From Pseudoalteromonas gelatinilytica (GTDB taxonomy: Bacteria > Pseudomonadota > Gammaproteobacteria > Enterobacterales > Alteromonadaceae): a DNA stretch of 64,000 bases. Positions 52,990 through 62,807 of the stretch are shown piece by piece; the first letter of the stretch is position 1, and every line of letters begins with the position of its first letter. The DNA is taken from the NCBI RefSeq assembly GCF_001641615.1, contig NZ_LRRU01000014.1, positions 62,001 to 126,000 on the forward strand, in the 5' to 3' direction. The translations under genes were made by a program, and so were the position numbers. A model generated the notes under the pieces. That model was not told the DNA's origin, did no database searches, and saw only the letters and a program-made list of their open reading frames with translations.

Positions 52990-53547
52990 TTAGGCGTGGC
53001 CTGCTTCAGAGCTTAATTGGCTAACATCAAAGCCCAGCATAGAGACTGCTTTTTCCCAGCGTTTTTCAACGGGAGTGTTAAAGATGATCTCAGGGTCTGC
53101 TTTAATAATTAACCACGAATTCTCTAACAGTTCTTGCTCTAATTGACCTTGATCCCAACCTGCATAGCCCAGTGTGATAATAAACTGATCTGGCGCCTCA
53201 TTAGTGGTTAGGCTTGCTAACACATCTTTTGAGGTCGTGATCATGATGTCACTGCTGAGTTTTTGGCTTGACGCATAACCTGGCTTAGGCGAATGCAATA
53301 CAAACCCACGATCGGTTTTTACAGGTCCGCCGGCATACACAGCAAAGCCCGCGGCTTGCTTGCTTTTGTCGTTATCAATTTCGATTTTATCGAGTAGCTC
53401 GCCCACAGTGATGTTGATAGGCTGGTTGATCACCAAGCCCATCGCACCATCTTGATTGTGCTCACAAATATAAGTGACTGCACGTTTAAAAAAAGGGTCT
53501 TGCATGCTCGGCATTGCGATTAAGAAATGATTCTCTAATGACTGCAT
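52990..53547 (-). CDS. yqgE: YqgE/AlgH (DUF179) family protein
   Basis: The 185-aa protein has the DUF179 start [40 protein letters not shown] and the later [19 protein letters not shown]. Found between gshB and ruvX as in most gammaproteobacteria. Called AlgH in Pseudomonas, where it affects alginate regulation; the molecular role is unknown. Confidence 0.93.
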   Translation of the reverse strand: MQSLENHFLIAMPSMQDPFFKRAVTYICEHNQDGAMGLVINQPINITVGELLDKIEIDNDKSKQAAGFAVYAGGPVKTDRGFVLHSPKPGYASSQKLSSDIMITTSKDVLASLTTNEAPDQFIITLGYAGWDQGQLEQELLENSWLIIKADPEIIFNTPVEKRWEKAVSMLGFDVSQLSSEAGHA

Positions 53548-53571
53548 AGGTCGCCCCTTTTACTGTTTAAA

Positions 53572-54525
53572 TTAAGTATGGCTCAGTTTTCTTTCAATGG
53601 CATCAAATAAGTGGCCAGTGATTGAAATGTCGTATGCCGCTTCAATTTCTTTTACGCAGGTTGGTGCAGTCACATTGATTTCAGTTAAGCGGTCACCAAT
53701 GATATCTAGGCCAACAAAAATCAGGCCTTTTTCTTTAAGGGTTGGTGCAACAGCCTCTGCAATTTTACGGTCTGAATCGCTAATTGGGCGTGCTTCACCA
53801 CGACCACCTGCTGCTAAGTTACCGCGTGTTTCGCCATTTTGTGGGATACGCGCTAGGCAATATGGCATTACTTCACCATCAACCACAAGTACGCGTTTAT
53901 CGCCTTGTTTGATTTCAGGAATATAATTTTGTGCCATCGCAAAGCGGCTACCATGCTCGGTTAATGTTTCGCAGATCACACCGATATTTGCGTCGTCTTC
54001 TTTAATGCGGAAAATTGATGCTCCACCCATACCATCAAGCGGCTTTAAGATAATATCTTTATGCTCAGCTAAAAATGCACGAATGTCTGCTTGGCTGCGC
54101 GTTACCAAAGTATCGGGTGTATGTTCACTAAACCAAGCGGTGAATAGTTTTTCGTTCGCATCACGTAAGCTCTGTGGCTTATTGATTACCAGTGTGCCTG
54201 CTTGCTCAGCTCGCTCTAAAATGTAGGTTGCGTAGATATACTCAGTATCGAAAGGCGGATCTTTACGCATTAAAATAACGTCTAAATCAGCTAAAGCAAT
54301 GGTGGCTTTTTCTTCTAATTCATACCAGTGATTTACATCATCAAATACACGGGCTTTGGCAGCTGTTGCATAGCTTTGACCTTGACGCAGAGACAGGTCA
54401 TCCATTTCCATGTAGTAAATTTCGTAGCCGCGTTTTTGTGCTTCCATCATCATTGCAAAACCAGTGTCTTTTTTAATATTAAAGCCACTAATTGGATCAG
54501 AGATTATGCCTAACTTAATTGCCAT
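53572..54525 (-). CDS. gshB: Glutathione synthetase
   Basis: The 317-aa ATP-grasp enzyme joins glycine to gamma-glutamylcysteine. Seen: IKLGIISDPISGFNIKKDTGFAMM at the start, LKPLDGMGGASIFRI (about 157-171), DKRVLVVDGEVMPYCLARIP and GLDIIGDRLTEINVTAPTC (substrate and metal residues, about 274-292). First or second gene of the gshB-yqgE-ruvX unit, with rsmE upstream. Confidence 0.95.
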   Translation of the reverse strand: MAIKLGIISDPISGFNIKKDTGFAMMMEAQKRGYEIYYMEMDDLSLRQGQSYATAAKARVFDDVNHWYELEEKATIALADLDVILMRKDPPFDTEYIYATYILERAEQAGTLVINKPQSLRDANEKLFTAWFSEHTPDTLVTRSQADIRAFLAEHKDIILKPLDGMGGASIFRIKEDDANIGVICETLTEHGSRFAMAQNYIPEIKQGDKRVLVVDGEVMPYCLARIPQNGETRGNLAAGGRGEARPISDSDRKIAEAVAPTLKEKGLIFVGLDIIGDRLTEINVTAPTCVKEIEAAYDISITGHLFDAIERKLSHT

Positions 54526-54593
54526 GTTTTTGCCTTAGAGTCGTATGCCATACTGTGTTTTGTTACTTTGATATATGGGTGTTTTTACGGTTT

Positions 54594-55328
54594 TCAATTC
54601 GCTAAATCGCCAAACTGCAATTGCAATGCACTTAATACTGTTAGAGCGGCTGTTTCTGTTCGCAGAACACGTGGTCCTAAGCGAATATCAACAAAGTGTT
54701 GCTGTTTAGCAATGTCAATTTCTTCATCGGTAAAGCCACCTTCAGGACCAACTAAAAAGCGCACGCCTTCGCTGGGTACTTGAATCGTTTTAATGCTGTG
54801 CTCAGCACGTGGATGCAGAGTAAGCTTAATCGCATCACTTGCTTGCTCTAGCCACTCTTTTATATCGATAGGCGGGTGCACAACAGGCACAAAGTTACGG
54901 CCTGATTGCTCTGCAGCTGCAATCGCAATTTTTTGCCATTGTTGGTGTTTTTTCTGTAATCGATCACCGCTTAGTTTGACACCACAGCGCTGACTAAAAA
55001 TAGGTGTGATTTCAGTGATACCAAGCTCGACTGACTTCTGAATTGTAAAATCCATTTTATCGCCGCGTGATATACCTTGTCCTAAGTGAATTTTTAACGG
55101 TGATTCCACATCATGATCAATAAACTCTTGTGGCTCAACCAGCACATTTTTTTTGCTTACTTCAATAATTTCACTGAGGTATTCACCTCCTTCACCATTA
55201 AAAATGGAAACTTTATCACCGACTTGCATACGCAACACACGGCCCACATGACCTGCGGCATCATCATCAAGTGCTATCGGGGTGTTTAAAGAAATCGCTG
55301 AAGGTTGGTAAATATGAGGAACTCGCAT
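54594..55328 (-). CDS. rsmE: RsmE 16S rRNA (uracil-1498-N3) methyltransferase
   Basis: The roughly 244-aa SPOUT-class methyltransferase has the N-terminal PUA-like part MRVPHIYQPSAI. The C-terminal knot motifs are FLVGPEGGFTDEEI (about 192-205) and RLGPRVLRTETAALTVLSALQ (about 216-236), which bind SAM. The ATG at 55,328 gives the standard MR(I/V)P start; a GTG three codons upstream is the alternative. Confidence 0.94.
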   Translation of the reverse strand: MRVPHIYQPSAISLNTPIALDDDAAGHVGRVLRMQVGDKVSIFNGEGGEYLSEIIEVSKKNVLVEPQEFIDHDVESPLKIHLGQGISRGDKMDFTIQKSVELGITEITPIFSQRCGVKLSGDRLQKKHQQWQKIAIAAAEQSGRNFVPVVHPPIDIKEWLEQASDAIKLTLHPRAEHSIKTIQVPSEGVRFLVGPEGGFTDEEIDIAKQQHFVDIRLGPRVLRTETAALTVLSALQLQFGDLAN

Positions 55329-55397
55329 GGCTGTCACTTTTCAATAATTTTAGCAATATGGTAAGTATACAGCGGCTTAGGTGCAATTATTTATTTG

Positions 55398-55859
55398 TTA
55401 TTTAAATTCGTCTTTAGCAGTTAAAGCATGAGCGGTGGTTTCAGCAATCTCAGATTGACACGAAAGGTGATTAATATGAGCAGGATCAGGGCAGGGAATA
55501 AAACTAAAGCTATGCCCATCTTGTTGCACTAAGTAACGTATTTTATGCAGCGAATTATAAATAAACTTTTGTGCATCATTCGCCAGTTGATAGTCGGTCT
55601 GATTGATCAGCACACCTTGAATATCATGATGTTCGTGTAGATAACTGGCGAGCTCTGAAACGCTAATTTCGTTACTAAAATCGCAATAGCAATAATCTTT
55701 AACGAGTTGATCGAACATGAGTTTAACCATGTGGCGGCTATTAGCGCCAGCCACTACTAGAGTCGAATTTTCGGCATTTGTAAAGTAGTGCTGAGCAAAT
55801 GCGCGGCTAAACTCATCATCTATATCAACTAATAAATAATTATTAACTTTAAAGGGCAT
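55398..55859 (-). CDS. Hypothetical protein behind a DUF350 gene
   Basis: The 153-aa protein has an alpha/beta alternation at its start (NNYLLVDIDDEFSRAFAQHYF, STLVVAGANSRHMVKLM, DIQGVLINQTDY) that recalls a receiver or Rossmann-type fold, but no catalytic motif is clear. It follows the DUF350 membrane gene by 28 bp on the same strand and is probably co-transcribed. Not recognised. Confidence 0.55.
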   Translation of the reverse strand: MPFKVNNYLLVDIDDEFSRAFAQHYFTNAENSTLVVAGANSRHMVKLMFDQLVKDYCYCDFSNEISVSELASYLHEHHDIQGVLINQTDYQLANDAQKFIYNSLHKIRYLVQQDGHSFSFIPCPDPAHINHLSCQSEIAETTAHALTAKDEFK

Positions 55860-55887
55860 AATGCCTCACGATTCAAATACTTCCGTA

Positions 55888-56781
55888 TCAAATTGAAAAC
55901 ATACTTATTAGTAAATAGCCTATTGCACCGAAAACGGCAAACTCAATACAAGCTATACCAATGTTATCTTGGTGATCTACTTCTAAGGATGTGTCTATAT
56001 TAGGTAGCGAGATATATTTAATAATGTAGCTCAAAACATACAACAATACCCACATCGCCCCGCAATGAGATACGAGAGTGAATAAATTTTCTACCATCTT
56101 ACCACTAATAAATGATGCACTGGCAAGACCAGCGTAGCCCGCAAGTGCTAGGCCAATAGACTTACCTGCATAGCGAATCCCAATAGAAGTATTTTCGAGA
56201 TTAAAATTACTTTGCAGTGATGCGCCTTGGTTGGCTTTTGCAAAACGATACTCACGAATTTTACTATCAAGAGCAAACATTCCTTGCAGTACAAAGAAGC
56301 TCACTGTGGCGATAAGTAAGCTACTGTAGCCTTGGGTATGACACCAGTTATAAAGACCTAAAGATATTATGCAGTTCGCGATTAACATACCTGAATCGAC
56401 CAAAGCGGCACACACATTTTGCTTGAGTATGGCTGCTTCTTCGTTAAAGCGATGCAAAATCCATTTACGGTGAATTAAGTGACCGACCTTGATAAAGGTA
56501 AACAAAAGTACAATGAGTAAAAGAACTTTGAGTGGATTAGACTGTGCGGCGCTTAAGCTGATTTCATCAAAAATATAGGCGATGGTGGTAATGACCACCA
56601 GGATTTCGCTAGCAAAGCTGATCCCCATGGCAAAATTATCATGTTGCGCAAGCTCTTCTTTAAGCGCTTGTTTTGCTTTAATTTGCGTTAGAATACGTAG
56701 CAGCACTATGGTGACGCAAATTACAGCGAAACTAATAGCAATCGCGACTAAACTAGTGTTAGATAATGATAAATATGACAT
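55888..56781 (-). CDS. DUF350 (YjfL-type) integral membrane protein, duplicated
   Basis: The 297-aa membrane protein has about eight hydrophobic segments in two halves, each with the DUF350 layout (NFAMGISFASEILVVITTIAYIFDEI at about 48-73 and SIGIRYAGKSIGLALAGYAGL at about 199-219). Single-domain YjfL is about 130 aa, so this is a tandem duplication form. Function unknown. Divergent from glnE. Confidence 0.75.
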   Translation of the reverse strand: MSYLSLSNTSLVAIAISFAVICVTIVLLRILTQIKAKQALKEELAQHDNFAMGISFASEILVVITTIAYIFDEISLSAAQSNPLKVLLLIVLLFTFIKVGHLIHRKWILHRFNEEAAILKQNVCAALVDSGMLIANCIISLGLYNWCHTQGYSSLLIATVSFFVLQGMFALDSKIREYRFAKANQGASLQSNFNLENTSIGIRYAGKSIGLALAGYAGLASASFISGKMVENLFTLVSHCGAMWVLLYVLSYIIKYISLPNIDTSLEVDHQDNIGIACIEFAVFGAIGYLLISMFSI

Positions 56782-56853
56782 GCAGGTCCCTGCTAAATAA
56801 TTCTTTGATAATCATTCTAGTACGGTTATTGGCAAGTTAAAAGAGAGTATTTA

Positions 56854-59640
56854 ATGAGTAATTTACACGCGCTTCCCGAGTCCCTTTATCAATTAGGGCA
56901 AACCCGCTTTGCGAGCTTGTATGAGGGGCAAGCTGAACAACATAAAATTATTAACTTGTTGTCTTTAAGTGACTTTGCGTGGAATTGCTTACAATCTCAA
57001 CCTGACTTAAAAGACTGGCTACTTGATGACAATGAACTTGCTAATCGGACTGTTGAACTGCCTCTAAACAGTACTGAGATTAACGAGCTGGACGATAGTG
57101 CCGCAATGGCAAAGTTGCGCTTGTATCGAGAAAAGTATTGGTTGAAAGTGGCTTACCTTGACTTGTGTTGTGCAAACCCAATTGCCGATAGCATTGCTTA
57201 TATCTCTGCCCTTGCAAGCCAGCTCATTGATAGTGCAAACCAGTGGGCGTTTGCGCAGGTCGCAAAAGTCAGTGGTATGCCACTTGATAATGAAGGCAAT
57301 GCAATTGCCATGTTAGTGCTAGGGATGGGTAAACTTGGTGGGGGAGAGCTCAATTACTCATCAGACATTGATTTAATTTTTTCTTATCCTCGCGATGTTG
57401 CAACGCAAGGCGGTCGTCGCTCAGTTGAAGCCCAAGTGTTTTATACCAAAGTGGCGCAAAAGCTCATAATGGCGCTTAACCAAACCACAGTGAATGGCCA
57501 AGTATTTCGCGTTGATATGCGTTTGCGCCCGTTTGGTGAAAGCGGACCCTTGGTAATGAGTTTTCATGCAATGGAAGATTATTACCAAGAGCAAGGGCGT
57601 GAATGGGAACGTTATGCGATGCTCAAAGGGCGCTTAATTGGCACTGAAAACCCTTACTGGAAGGAGTTTTATGAATTGCTACGCCCGTTTGTTTACCGAC
57701 GTTATATTGATTTTTCGGTGATTGAATCGCTACGTAAGATGAAGCAAATGATCGCCCAAGAGGTACGCCGAAAACGCCTCACAAACAATATTAAATTAGG
57801 GGCAGGTGGCATTCGAGAAGTAGAGTTTGTGGTGCAAGCGCTACAAATGGTTCGAGGCGGCCGTGAAGCTAACTTGCAAACTCAGTCACTGCTAATTGCT
57901 TTAAAAGAGCTGGTTAATAATCAAGTGATGTCGAGTAAAGAGGCCGATTTATTAACACAGAACTATTTAGACCTTCGTAAAATAGAGCAATACTTACAAA
58001 TTTTTGCAGATAAACAAACGCAAACCCTACCTGATGATGAGTTAAACCAACAACGCTTATGTTATTTGCTTAACAAAGATGACTTTAAACAGTGTTTAAC
58101 AAGTATTGAGCAGACCATGGCGCAAGTGCATGGTGAATTCGAGCAAGTGATTGGCTTTGAAAGTGAAACGGCGGATCCGTGTGAAAGTGAGTACATTAGC
58201 GCTTGGGAAATGACTGATGTGAGCCTGATGTGTGAACCTAACCTTGATTGGCAAGTGGCGCTTGAAGACTTTAAAGCGCGTCTAACAAAAGCGAAAATTG
58301 GCAGCCGCGGTCGTGATATCCTCGATAAATTAATGCCACTTTTACTTAAACAGTTAACCGTGACGAAAGCGAGCAGTGATGCCTTTACGATGATTTGCCA
58401 AGTGTTGAATAAAATCATTTCACGTACCGCCTACCTAGAGCTGTTATACGAAAATCCTGGGGCCTTAAATCAACTGGTTGCACTTTGTTGTCATAGTAAA
58501 TGGATAGGCGAGCATATCTCTCGTTACCCAATTTTACTTGATGAGCTGATTGATCCGCAGGTGCTCTATAAACCGACACCTTTATCCGCTTACAAAGATG
58601 AAATCAGGCAGTATTTCTTGCGTATCGAACATGGCGATTTAGAGCTGCAAATGGAAGCACTTCGTCAGTTTAAACAAACGCATCAGTTACGCATTGCCGC
58701 AGCCGATGCAACCGGTGTGTTGAGTGTGATGAAGGTAAGCGATCACCTCACTGCACTTGCTGAGGCTATTGTAGAGCAAGCGGTCAATATTGCATGGCAT
58801 GCGTGTGTTGAGCGCTTTGGTCAACCTGCCAATACGACAGAGCAAGAAAAGGGCTTTGCGGTTATTGCTTACGGGAAAACGGGTGGCTTTGAAGTAGGTT
58901 ATGATTCAGATCTTGATCTGGTATTTGTGCATAACCACGATGGCAGTAGTTATACCGATGGTGATAAGTCGATTGATTCTAGGCAGTTTTATTTAAAGCT
59001 TGCGCAGCGTTTAATGCACTTATTCAATACCCGTACTGCGTCAGGTATTTTGTATGAGCTTGATACTCGCTTGCGTCCTGAAGGGGCGTCGGGCTTATTG
59101 GCTATTAATTTAGAAAGTTACTACCACTATCAGCAAACTCAAGCATGGACCTGGGAGCATCAAGCCTTGGTTCGCTCGCGCATGATTTACGGACAAGACT
59201 CGTTGAGTGAGCGCTTTGCTCAAATTCGCAAAGACGTTTTATGCCAAGCTCGCGATAACGAAAAGTTGAAAACCGATGTCGTTGAAATGCGAGAAAAAAT
59301 GCGTGCACACCTTGCTAAAGGTGATGATGAGCTGTTTGATTTAAAACAAGATAGAGGTGGTATCACAGATATTGAATTTATCACTCAATATTTGGTGTTG
59401 AACAATGCAGTGCAGTACCCTGAGCTAACGACATGGTCTGATAATGTGCGCATTTTAGCTGATGCTGCCCGTTTAGGCTGTATTACTGTGCAAATGCAGC
59501 AAGAGTTAGTGGCTGCGTATATTGCCTATCGTTCACGTTATCACGTAATGAGTTTGAATCAGCAGGGACGTTGTGCGCCACGTGCTGAGTTAACTCAGCA
59601 CATCGACTTAGTAAGTCTGGCGTGGCAAGAGGTGTTTTAG
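56854..59640 (+). CDS. glnE: GlnE, bifunctional glutamine synthetase adenylyltransferase/deadenylase
   Basis: The 928-aa enzyme adds and removes AMP on glutamine synthetase in response to PII state. Two nucleotidyltransferase domains are visible: N-terminal (deadenylase) with GMGKLGGGELNYSSDIDLIF (about 159-178), and C-terminal (transferase) with AYGKTGGFEVGYDSDLDLVF (about 671-690). Each is followed by the GlnD PII-uridylyltransferase-like helical domain. Length equals the usual 930-950 aa. Confidence 0.96.
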   Translation: MSNLHALPESLYQLGQTRFASLYEGQAEQHKIINLLSLSDFAWNCLQSQPDLKDWLLDDNELANRTVELPLNSTEINELDDSAAMAKLRLYREKYWLKVAYLDLCCANPIADSIAYISALASQLIDSANQWAFAQVAKVSGMPLDNEGNAIAMLVLGMGKLGGGELNYSSDIDLIFSYPRDVATQGGRRSVEAQVFYTKVAQKLIMALNQTTVNGQVFRVDMRLRPFGESGPLVMSFHAMEDYYQEQGREWERYAMLKGRLIGTENPYWKEFYELLRPFVYRRYIDFSVIESLRKMKQMIAQEVRRKRLTNNIKLGAGGIREVEFVVQALQMVRGGREANLQTQSLLIALKELVNNQVMSSKEADLLTQNYLDLRKIEQYLQIFADKQTQTLPDDELNQQRLCYLLNKDDFKQCLTSIEQTMAQVHGEFEQVIGFESETADPCESEYISAWEMTDVSLMCEPNLDWQVALEDFKARLTKAKIGSRGRDILDKLMPLLLKQLTVTKASSDAFTMICQVLNKIISRTAYLELLYENPGALNQLVALCCHSKWIGEHISRYPILLDELIDPQVLYKPTPLSAYKDEIRQYFLRIEHGDLELQMEALRQFKQTHQLRIAAADATGVLSVMKVSDHLTALAEAIVEQAVNIAWHACVERFGQPANTTEQEKGFAVIAYGKTGGFEVGYDSDLDLVFVHNHDGSSYTDGDKSIDSRQFYLKLAQRLMHLFNTRTASGILYELDTRLRPEGASGLLAINLESYYHYQQTQAWTWEHQALVRSRMIYGQDSLSERFAQIRKDVLCQARDNEKLKTDVVEMREKMRAHLAKGDDELFDLKQDRGGITDIEFITQYLVLNNAVQYPELTTWSDNVRILADAARLGCITVQMQQELVAAYIAYRSRYHVMSLNQQGRCAPRAELTQHIDLVSLAWQEVF

Positions 59641-59647
59641 ATATTAG

Positions 59648-60223
59648 CTAGCTTTTTAAGCGACGGCAGTTTTCGCGCACATAAGCAGAGGGCAGCTCGG
59701 TGATAACCGCTGCTCTTTGCTTAAAGCAAAAATAGGTGTAAACCTCATTTTCGAAATCATCGTTGATGGCGCGACCAACTTGGTAAAGTGTTGAAACAAA
59801 GTTACTATCAACGCGAAAATGATCTTTTACAACATAGTCTTTGCTTAAATACCAGTACAACACGATGTCTTCGTGACGGGCATAGTCAGACAGTACATCT
59901 TTTAAAGTATTGCCATTTTCAAAGCGGCGAGGTTGTATGTCACCAGTCCAGTTTGGTGATGAAGGCTCGACGACTTTTTCGCGTTCAAAAAGCGCGACAT
60001 CTAAGCTGGTTTCAGGCGTAGGCAATTTTAGAACGTATTTATCGCGCTCATTATTTTTGTCATTCACTTGGTTACGTAGCGCTGCATAAAAGCGCGATAA
60101 ACCTTGTGCTGCAGCATTTTTGGTATCTTTCATGTCCAATACAGGACCACTACCAAATAAAAAGTAAATAGCAGCAGCAATCAAAATAAAAGCTAATGAT
60201 AAATGCTTAACCCAAAACCACAT
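59648..60223 (-). CDS. Membrane-anchored hypothetical protein
   Basis: The 191-aa protein has one N-terminal membrane segment (about residues 5-24, VKHLSLAFILIAAAIYFLFG) and a soluble part probably in the periplasm, with two Cys residues near the end (YFCFKQRAAV and RENCRRLKS) that could form a disulphide. It reads toward glnE, ending 7 bp from it. No family recognised. Confidence 0.6.
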   Translation of the reverse strand: MWFWVKHLSLAFILIAAAIYFLFGSGPVLDMKDTKNAAAQGLSRFYAALRNQVNDKNNERDKYVLKLPTPETSLDVALFEREKVVEPSSPNWTGDIQPRRFENGNTLKDVLSDYARHEDIVLYWYLSKDYVVKDHFRVDSNFVSTLYQVGRAINDDFENEVYTYFCFKQRAAVITELPSAYVRENCRRLKS

Positions 60224-60282
60224 TTCTAATACTCTTGTTGTTAATTAGCTTAATAAAACCATATAAACAGCAAAATGTCACT

Positions 60283-61209
60283 CTACTTGTAATAAGAAGG
60301 TGCGTTCTTGTCAGGGCGAGTTTTAAAGCGGCGGTGAAGCCACATATATTGCTCAGGTGCTAAATCGATGGCTTGTTCCATGCGCTGATTTACGTGAGTA
60401 ACGTCTGCAAGGTCATCGCCACTTGGGAAGTTTTCAAGAGCAGGTAATACTTCTAGGTGGTAGCGACCATCCTTATCACGACGACTTGTTAAGCTTACCG
60501 TTTCACAGTTACGGCTACTTGAAAATAACAGCGTTCCCGTTGTTGTGGCTGCTTCTTTTACCGCATAAAAAGGGGCAAACTCACAGCGGTTACGGCCGTA
60601 ATCTTGATCTGGCAGGTAGTAACAAACCTTTTTATTTTTAAGTGCTTGCAATAAGCCTTTGACATCTTTTTTGCCAATTAAATATTCGTTTGAACGAAGG
60701 CGACCGTTAGTCGTGAAATATTCCATCAAAGGGTTATTATGAGGACGATAAAAGCCAATGCCTTGGTGTTTTACACCCATAATACGGCTCGCCATTTCTA
60801 AGTGTAAAAAGTGTGGCACAAGTAACAGCACGCCTTTACCTGATTGCTGAGCTTTTTCAAAGTGCTCCAAGCCTTTAACTGAACCAAATACTTTATTGAT
60901 ACGCCAATTTGGCCACCACCAAGCCATGCCGGTTTCCATCATTGCAATACCGGTATTTTCCATGTTTTTGCGGACTAATTCGCGTTGTTCATGTTCAGGC
61001 ATATCAGGAAAACATAAGCGAATGTTGACCTCTGCAATATGACGGCGGCGCTTCATAAAGCGATGGACTAAACGGCCCAGCAGTTTTCCAAGTGCAAGTT
61101 GTAATTTATGTGGTAACCAAGAGATAAGGTATAAAAAGAACACGCCAATCCAAGTTAACCAGTAACGAGGGCCTAAAAAAGACGCTTTAAAAGGAGATGA
61201 ACTAACCAC
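60283..61209 (-). CDS. lpxL: LpxL/HtrB-type lipid A acyltransferase
   Basis: The 308-aa inner-membrane acyltransferase of the LpxL/LpxM/LpxP family adds a secondary acyl chain to the lipid A precursor. It has an N-terminal membrane helix (GPRYWLTWIGVFFLYLISWLP), the acceptor motif LVPHFLHLEMASRI (HxxxxE variant, about 131-144), FYRPHNNPLMEYF, and PDQDYGRNRCEFAPFYAVKEAATTTG split as in LpxL. Which acyl chain it adds cannot be told. Confidence 0.88.
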   Translation of the reverse strand: MVSSSPFKASFLGPRYWLTWIGVFFLYLISWLPHKLQLALGKLLGRLVHRFMKRRRHIAEVNIRLCFPDMPEHEQRELVRKNMENTGIAMMETGMAWWWPNWRINKVFGSVKGLEHFEKAQQSGKGVLLLVPHFLHLEMASRIMGVKHQGIGFYRPHNNPLMEYFTTNGRLRSNEYLIGKKDVKGLLQALKNKKVCYYLPDQDYGRNRCEFAPFYAVKEAATTTGTLLFSSSRNCETVSLTSRRDKDGRYHLEVLPALENFPSGDDLADVTHVNQRMEQAIDLAPEQYMWLHRRFKTRPDKNAPSYYK

Positions 61210-61265
61210 AAAAAAATCTCTAAAAATAAAAAAGCTAGTTTAACTGTATGTCCTTAAAAATACAA

Positions 61266-61291
61266 AAAAGCCAGCACGAGGCTGGCTTTCG
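61266..61291 (-). terminator. Terminator after tolC
   Basis: On the minus strand AAAGCCAGC-CTCGT-GCTGGCTTTTTT: 8-bp GC-rich stem and T-run, located 25 bp behind the tolC stop. Confidence 0.87.
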
Positions 61292-61316
61292 AGTAAGGAC
61301 TATATAGAAGAAATAC

Positions 61317-62657
61317 TTAGATTTCTTTTAAACCTTGGTTAATTGCAACAAGGTCTTCGCTAGTAAGCGTACCAGCAGCTTGTTTCAAGCGTAATGTTGA
61401 AACAACATAGCGGTAGCGAACGTTTGCTAAGTTACTTTTTGCATTGTAAAGGTTTTGCGTGCTGATCAATACGTCTACGATAGTACGTGTACCAACTTCA
61501 AAGCCAGCTTCAGTTGCTTTAAGTGCACTTTCAGCAGAAACAACAGCTTGTTGCAGCGCTTTATAAGTCGCGATGTCAGATACCACTTGGTTATACGATG
61601 TGATCACTGAGCGAGTTACTGCACGTAAGCTTGCTTCTAAATCTTCACTTGCCGCAACATAGTATGCGCGAGCTTGATCAGTCGCTGCTGTAGTCGCGCC
61701 ACCTGAGTAGATAGGTAGGCTGAAGTTAACACCAATACTCGCACTGTCTTCACGTGGCTGATGTGAGTTGCTGTTTAGATCAGTAAGGCTGTCACCGTAT
61801 GAAGCGCTTAACGTTAACTTCGGATAGTGGCCAGCTTTTGCTAAGTCGATTTGATCTTTAGCAATATCAACCGTTACTTTTGAAACTTGCAGGTTTAAGT
61901 TGTTGTCTTTTGCAATTTCAATGTAGTCAGTTGACTGTTTGTTAGGTGCAACCGTTGAAAACGTATCTGTATTCAACATGTCTAGTTTTGCGTGGTATTT
62001 GCCTGTGATTTCACGAAGTTGCTCACGGGCTGTTTCAACGCTGTTCTTAGCAACGATTTCTTGTGCTACTGAGTTATCGTACTGCGCTTGCGCTTCATGT
62101 ACGTCAGTGATTGCAGTTAAACCTACCGCATAACGCTCTTTAGTTTGTTGTAATTGACGCTCGATAGCGCGTTTTTCAGCTTGAACAAACTCAAGGTTAT
62201 CGATTGCACTGAGTACGTTGAAGTAACCATCAGCAACACGAACAATTAGGTCTTGGCGAGCATAATCATATTGTGCATTTGCTTGTAATGCTTGTTTATC
62301 TGCGATACCCAGTGAATTCCATGCACCTAAATCAAACAGTGTTTGATTTAAGCTAATACCACGGCTGAATTCATCAGGGTCATAGTCATAACCGGTATAA
62401 CCCGTTGCATCAGTACCGTCATAAAGATCTGATTTGGTTGATTGGTAACCAAGGCTTAAACCAATTTGTGGTAATAGTGCACTTAACGCGCGATCGCTCT
62501 CAAAGGCTTGCGCATCTGCTTGGGCTTTTGCTTTAAGTACGGTAGGATCGTTTGCTGTCGCAATCTCGTAAACTTGTAGTAAGTCTTCAGCGTAACTTGC
62601 TGTTGCAGTCAGTGCGCTTGAAAACCCAATCAGCGCAGCGAGTAGTGTTTTTTTCAT
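61317..62657 (-). CDS. tolC: TolC outer-membrane efflux channel
   Basis: The roughly 446-aa trimeric outer-membrane channel serves multidrug efflux and type I secretion. A signal peptide (MKKTLLAALIGFSSALTATASYA) starts at the ATG at 62,657; an upstream GTG-type start at 62,696 would add 13 residues before it. Two OEP repeats begin EDLLQVYEIATANDPTVLKAKAQ and, in the second half, DNNLNLQVSKVTVDIAKDQI. Divergent from nudF, which is the standard tolC-nudF arrangement. Confidence 0.94.
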   Translation of the reverse strand: MKKTLLAALIGFSSALTATASYAEDLLQVYEIATANDPTVLKAKAQADAQAFESDRALSALLPQIGLSLGYQSTKSDLYDGTDATGYTGYDYDPDEFSRGISLNQTLFDLGAWNSLGIADKQALQANAQYDYARQDLIVRVADGYFNVLSAIDNLEFVQAEKRAIERQLQQTKERYAVGLTAITDVHEAQAQYDNSVAQEIVAKNSVETAREQLREITGKYHAKLDMLNTDTFSTVAPNKQSTDYIEIAKDNNLNLQVSKVTVDIAKDQIDLAKAGHYPKLTLSASYGDSLTDLNSNSHQPREDSASIGVNFSLPIYSGGATTAATDQARAYYVAASEDLEASLRAVTRSVITSYNQVVSDIATYKALQQAVVSAESALKATEAGFEVGTRTIVDVLISTQNLYNAKSNLANVRYRYVVSTLRLKQAAGTLTSEDLVAINQGLKEI

Positions 62658-62807
62658 TGTTCGTTCAGTCCTTAGACAATTTTGTACTGTGACCATGGTA
62701 CTCTTTTTTAATGAATAACCAAAAAAAAATTACGTAAATCTGCATGTCCAAGTGTAACAGAATATAATTGGCCGTAACATTTACTTAAAACGTGAAGGAA
62801 ATAGTGA

